64,000 bases of DNA, from contig JACJYY010000005.1 in NCBI GenBank assembly GCA_020635875.1, positions 62,001 through 126,000 of the forward strand, read 5' to 3'. Within the stretch, counting starts at the first letter, position 1. Each line of letters starts with the position of its first letter. Of the stretch, positions 61,289 through 64,000 are shown piece by piece. The position numbers and the translations under genes are program-made. This DNA is from Flavobacteriales bacterium (GTDB lineage: Bacteria; Bacteroidota; Bacteroidia; Flavobacteriales; Flavobacteriaceae). The notes below the pieces were generated by a model. That model did no database searches and had not been told where the DNA came from. It saw nothing but the letters and a program-made list of their open reading frames with translations.

Positions 61289-62488
61289 ATGAATAAAATC
61301 ATATTAACAACTGCAACTTTAGCCTTGTTCGCTCTAGTATCTTGCTCAAAAGATGAAGACGTAATAACGGCGCCAACCAACACAGTAACAGCACCAACTA
61401 CTTATGAATTCACAAGAGATAATAAATCAACTGTAGATTTTAGTGGTCAAACAACACGTATCAAAATGGCCACTGAATTGATTGGTGCAATGAAAGACAA
61501 CACCAAAACTACAGACGAACTACAAGCTATGTTCAGTCACGAAGCAGGAAAGAATAACTTTAGTGACGCTGATTTGAACGCTTCGAGCAAAAATATCCGT
61601 TCTAAAGTAGCCGCTTCTTTGGATTTTTACTCTACCAATTCAACCGAAGCTAATGCCATTAGACAAACTCTAGACGGTTGGATTGAAAAACAAGCAACAG
61701 AGGTTTTTGCAAATTGGACGCAACAAGCTGAAGAAGGGAAAGCAGGGAACATTCAACAATTAAGTGGTACAACACGTTATGTAAACGCAAAAGGATTTGA
61801 ATACAATCAACTGGTGGCAAAATCACTAATTGGAGGACTAATGACAGATCAAATCGTCAACAATTACTTAAGTGCAGCTAAACTAGATGGTGGCAACAAT
61901 AAAGAGAACAACAACAATGGAATAGCAGAAGAAGGAAACGCAACTACCATGGAGCATGCCTGGGACGAAGCGTATGGGTATTTGTACGGAGCAGAAAATA
62001 ATCCGTCAGTACCAGTATTAGGAGCAGATAGCTTTTTGAATGAATATTTAGAAAAAGCCGAAGAGGATAATGACTTTAAGGGAATTGCGGCAACCATCTA
62101 CAACGCTTTCAAAAAAGGTAGAGCTGCTATCGTTGCTAAAAACTACACGGTTAGAGATCAACAAGCAGAAATCATCAAAGCAAACATTTCAAAAGTTATT
62201 GCGATACGAGCAGTCCACTATTTACAAGCGGGAAAAATGACTTTAGACACAGATAAAGCAAGTGCTTTCCATGCGCTGTCAGAAGCCTACGGATTTATCT
62301 ATAGCTTACAATTTACACGTCAACCTAATTCTACATTACCCTATTTTACAAAAACTGAAGTAGAAGGATTATTAAGCCAATTAGAGGCTGGTAATGGTTT
62401 ATGGGACGTAACACCTACAACTTTAGATCAATTATCTGACTCTATTAGTAGCAAGTTTGGTTTTACAACAGCTCAAACTATAAACTAA
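61289..62488 (+). CDS. DUF4856 lipoprotein
   Basis: The 399-residue protein has a lipoprotein signal (TLALFALVSCSKDE), then DUF4856 motifs: TYEFTRDNKSTVDFSGQTTR, KGFEYNQLVAKSLIGGLMTD, TTMEHAWDEAYGYLYGAENN, HALSEAYGFIYSLQFTRQPN. The family is found with imelysins and TonB receptors in Bacteroidota and is probably an iron-linked periplasmic or outer-membrane protein. A terminator hairpin follows 27 bp after the stop. Its promoter is bracketed by the operator pair described separately. Confidence 0.92.
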   Translation: MNKIILTTATLALFALVSCSKDEDVITAPTNTVTAPTTYEFTRDNKSTVDFSGQTTRIKMATELIGAMKDNTKTTDELQAMFSHEAGKNNFSDADLNASSKNIRSKVAASLDFYSTNSTEANAIRQTLDGWIEKQATEVFANWTQQAEEGKAGNIQQLSGTTRYVNAKGFEYNQLVAKSLIGGLMTDQIVNNYLSAAKLDGGNNKENNNNGIAEEGNATTMEHAWDEAYGYLYGAENNPSVPVLGADSFLNEYLEKAEEDNDFKGIAATIYNAFKKGRAAIVAKNYTVRDQQAEIIKANISKVIAIRAVHYLQAGKMTLDTDKASAFHALSEAYGFIYSLQFTRQPNSTLPYFTKTEVEGLLSQLEAGNGLWDVTPTTLDQLSDSISSKFGFTTAQTIN

Positions 62489-62514
62489 TTATCTGGCATT
62501 AAAACAATGAAAAC

Positions 62515-62566
62515 AAAGTAGTTGTATGCTACGTTAGGTATTGCAACTACTTTATTCTTAGATTTG
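62515..62566 (+). terminator. Terminator of DUF4856 overlapping the next promoter
   Basis: AAAGTAGTTG (62515-62524) and CAACTACTTT (62544-62553) form a perfect 10-bp stem with a 19-base loop. A -7 box TAGATTTG (62559-62566) follows directly, with a TTG at 62541 only 15 bp before it. The hairpin thus overlaps the -33 region of the imelysin promoter. Confidence 0.65.
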
Positions 62567-62587
62567 CACAAATTTAAATATCCTAAA

Positions 62588-63688
62588 ATGCTTCAAAAAA
62601 TTGTATTATCTCTATTACTATTGACCATTGTTTATTCTTGTGATGAACCTACAAGCACAAACAATAACACATCTGATTCTTTTGATAGAGGAGCCTTATT
62701 AACCAATTTGGCTGATAATATAATTATTCCTGCATTCGAAGACTTAACCACTCAACTTACCGCACTAAAAAACAAAAAAGACGACTTTATAGCGTCACCT
62801 AATCAATCCACACTCACAGCATTAAGAACAGCATGGTTAGATGCATACAAAGCATGGCAACATGTTGAAATGTACAATATTGGAGAAGCCGAAAAAACAT
62901 TCTATACATTTCAAATGAATGTATATCCTGCAAACACAAGCAAAATAACAGATACTATTGAAACTGAAAATGTGGATTTGACCAATCCTTTTTACAACGA
63001 TGCTGTTGGTTTTCCTGCTTTGGATTATATGTTGTTTGGCCTAGCAGATTCAGACAGTTTAATTCTGGAAAAATATACCACAGCAACAGGTGCTAATAAA
63101 TACAAAAACTACTTATCGTTGCTTATCGATCAAATGTTGTCCATTACGCAAAACGTATCCAACGATTGGAAAAAAAATTACCGTAATACATTTGTATCAA
63201 GTACAGACAACACCACCTCAAGTTCATTGAATAAATTCGTGAACGATTTTATCTTCTATACTGAAAAGATATTTAGAGCTAATAAATTTGGAATTCCAGC
63301 TGGTAATTTTTCAGATACGTCACTACCTGAAAAAGTAGAAGGGTATTATAGTAAAGAATACAGTAAACAACTTGCACAAGAAAGCTTTCAATCTATTAAA
63401 AACACCTTTTATGGAATCTCCCTGGATGGCACAGACGGAAAAGGTTTGGATGACTACTTAAAACACTTAAACAAAACAGAACTACTTAACGCTATTTCAT
63501 CTCAGTTTGATGTTATAGACACTCAACTTCAAGGTCTTAACAATAACTTGTCTCAGCAAGTTGTTGATGACAATACTAAAATGACCGAGATATATGATGC
63601 TATACAGAAGTCTGTTGTACTGTTTAAGGTAGACATGCTTCAGGCATTTGGTATTCGCGTCGATTACGCCGATGCCGATGGTGACTAA
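62588..63688 (+). CDS. Imelysin-family lipoprotein (degenerate motif)
   Basis: The ATG at 62588 (MLQKIVLSLLLLTIVYSC) gives a lipoprotein signal; a start at 62522 would lie upstream of the -7 box at 62559 and is rejected. The 366-residue protein is imelysin-like: LRTAWLDAYKAWQHVEMYNI, FQMNVYPANTSKI, GFPALDYMLFGLADS. The GxHxxE motif is GFPALD, so both His and Glu are changed. It is related to the protein at 55386 (both end in DADGD or DSDGD). The HTTM gene start overlaps its end by 11 bp. Confidence 0.9.
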   Translation: MLQKIVLSLLLLTIVYSCDEPTSTNNNTSDSFDRGALLTNLADNIIIPAFEDLTTQLTALKNKKDDFIASPNQSTLTALRTAWLDAYKAWQHVEMYNIGEAEKTFYTFQMNVYPANTSKITDTIETENVDLTNPFYNDAVGFPALDYMLFGLADSDSLILEKYTTATGANKYKNYLSLLIDQMLSITQNVSNDWKKNYRNTFVSSTDNTTSSSLNKFVNDFIFYTEKIFRANKFGIPAGNFSDTSLPEKVEGYYSKEYSKQLAQESFQSIKNTFYGISLDGTDGKGLDDYLKHLNKTELLNAISSQFDVIDTQLQGLNNNLSQQVVDDNTKMTEIYDAIQKSVVLFKVDMLQAFGIRVDYADADGD

Positions 63689-64000
63689 ACTAAAAGACTA
63701 TCTTCAAAACAGCACAAATGCCAGCCCATTGATTGTATTCAGGATTGGTTTTGGCATTATGATGCTGTACAGTTTAATTCGATTTTGGGTAAATGGTTGG
63801 ATTAAAACACTTTATCTACAACCAAAATTTCATTTTAGTTATTATGGTTTTGAATGGGTTAAGCCTATCGGTAATTACACCTATCTGGTTTTTATTCTAT
63901 GCGGAATTGCGGCCTTATTGATTACTCTGGGCTACAAGTATAGATTCGCTGTGGTTCTTTTCTTTTTGAGTTTTACGTATATTGAGCTAATGGATAAGAC
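63678..64000 (+). CDS. HTTM-domain membrane protein, N-terminal part (runs off the window)
   Basis: From the ATG at 63678, which overlaps the imelysin stop by 11 bp, 107 codons are open to the window edge. The peptide (SPLIVFRIGFGIMMLYSLIR, FHFSYYGFEWVKPIG, YLVFILCGIAALLITLGYKY, FFLSFTYIELMDK) is the start of an HTTM (vitamin K-dependent carboxylase-like) membrane protein. In Bacteroidota such genes often follow imelysin and DUF4856 genes. The remainder is outside the window. Confidence 0.85.
   Translation, partial: MVTKLKDYLQNSTNASPLIVFRIGFGIMMLYSLIRFWVNGWIKTLYLQPKFHFSYYGFEWVKPIGNYTYLVFILCGIAALLITLGYKYRFAVVLFFLSFTYIELMDK

Noticed and set aside
1..64000. CRISPR arrays, tRNA or rRNA genes, insertion sequences
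   Set aside because: No regularly spaced direct repeats, no cloverleaf-like sequence and no transposase motifs were seen by reading; a dedicated search with tRNAscan or ISfinder could still find weak cases.

Overview
The window is AT-rich DNA from a member of the Bacteroidota, most likely the family Flavobacteriaceae; the genus cannot be told from the sequence alone. Evidence for this is the promoter type (TTG, 17-23 bases, TAnnTTTG), lipoprotein signals followed by Cys, a type IX secretion tail on a surface protein, an OMP_b-brl_3-type TonB receptor, and lineage-typical families (DUF4856, imelysins, DUF3124, CruF/CrtD carotenoid genes). I saw no tRNA, rRNA, CRISPR array or intact transposase.

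Layout. 1-3751: the start of a glycogen debranching enzyme and a three-gene nonulosonic (sialic-type) acid locus. 3755-6720: molybdenum cofactor operon moeA-modE-like-moaE-moaA. 6828-11452: a lipoprotein, a small cytochrome c, a DUF255 thioredoxin-like protein and an SCO protein. 11565-25518: a large respiratory region in two transcription units. The first has a divergent NapA-family molybdoenzyme, a diheme cytochrome and NapG/NapH/NapF-like Fe-S proteins. The second has napD, napA, a four-heme double napB, a tetraheme lipoprotein and an NrfC/NrfD-like quinol module; no napC is seen. 26154-29988: nirK (fused to cytochrome c), nirV, SCO and a PAS protein. 29995-35139 (minus strand): an NO-defence operon with an Rrf2/NsrR-like regulator, RIC, quinol-type NO reductase, a membrane protein and a hemerythrin. 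Together these take nitrate to nitrite, NO and N2O; no nosZ lies in the window.

35295-42716 is a patchwork: a DUF3124 lipoprotein, a broken antiporter, a TonB receptor, HPP and LysR genes, then remnants of Fic, ABC-ATPase, BspA-like and TauE genes. 42717-48360 is a six-gene carotenoid operon (crtD, cruF, acyltransferase, glycosyltransferase, TPR, DUF4056). 48504-55382 is housekeeping (folE, cysS, yidD, lgt, nfu, GH3, DUF2797). 55386-64000 holds two probable iron-related loci with three imelysin-family proteins, a DUF1111 diheme protein, DoxX, DUF4856 and an HTTM protein.

The strongest new signals are regulatory. Five 14-bp palindromes of FNR/Dnr type (ATGAY-N4-RTCAT) each sit 33-34 bp from a -7 box, in front of the molybdenum cofactor, cytochrome, both nap-type and nirK units. 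A second motif, GGA-N8-TCC, lies over the -33 regions of the Rrf2/DUF3124 divergent promoters. A third, an AT-rich operator, brackets the promoters of both iron-type loci. The double-NapA operon with its unusual electron-transfer parts is the best candidate for an undescribed system.
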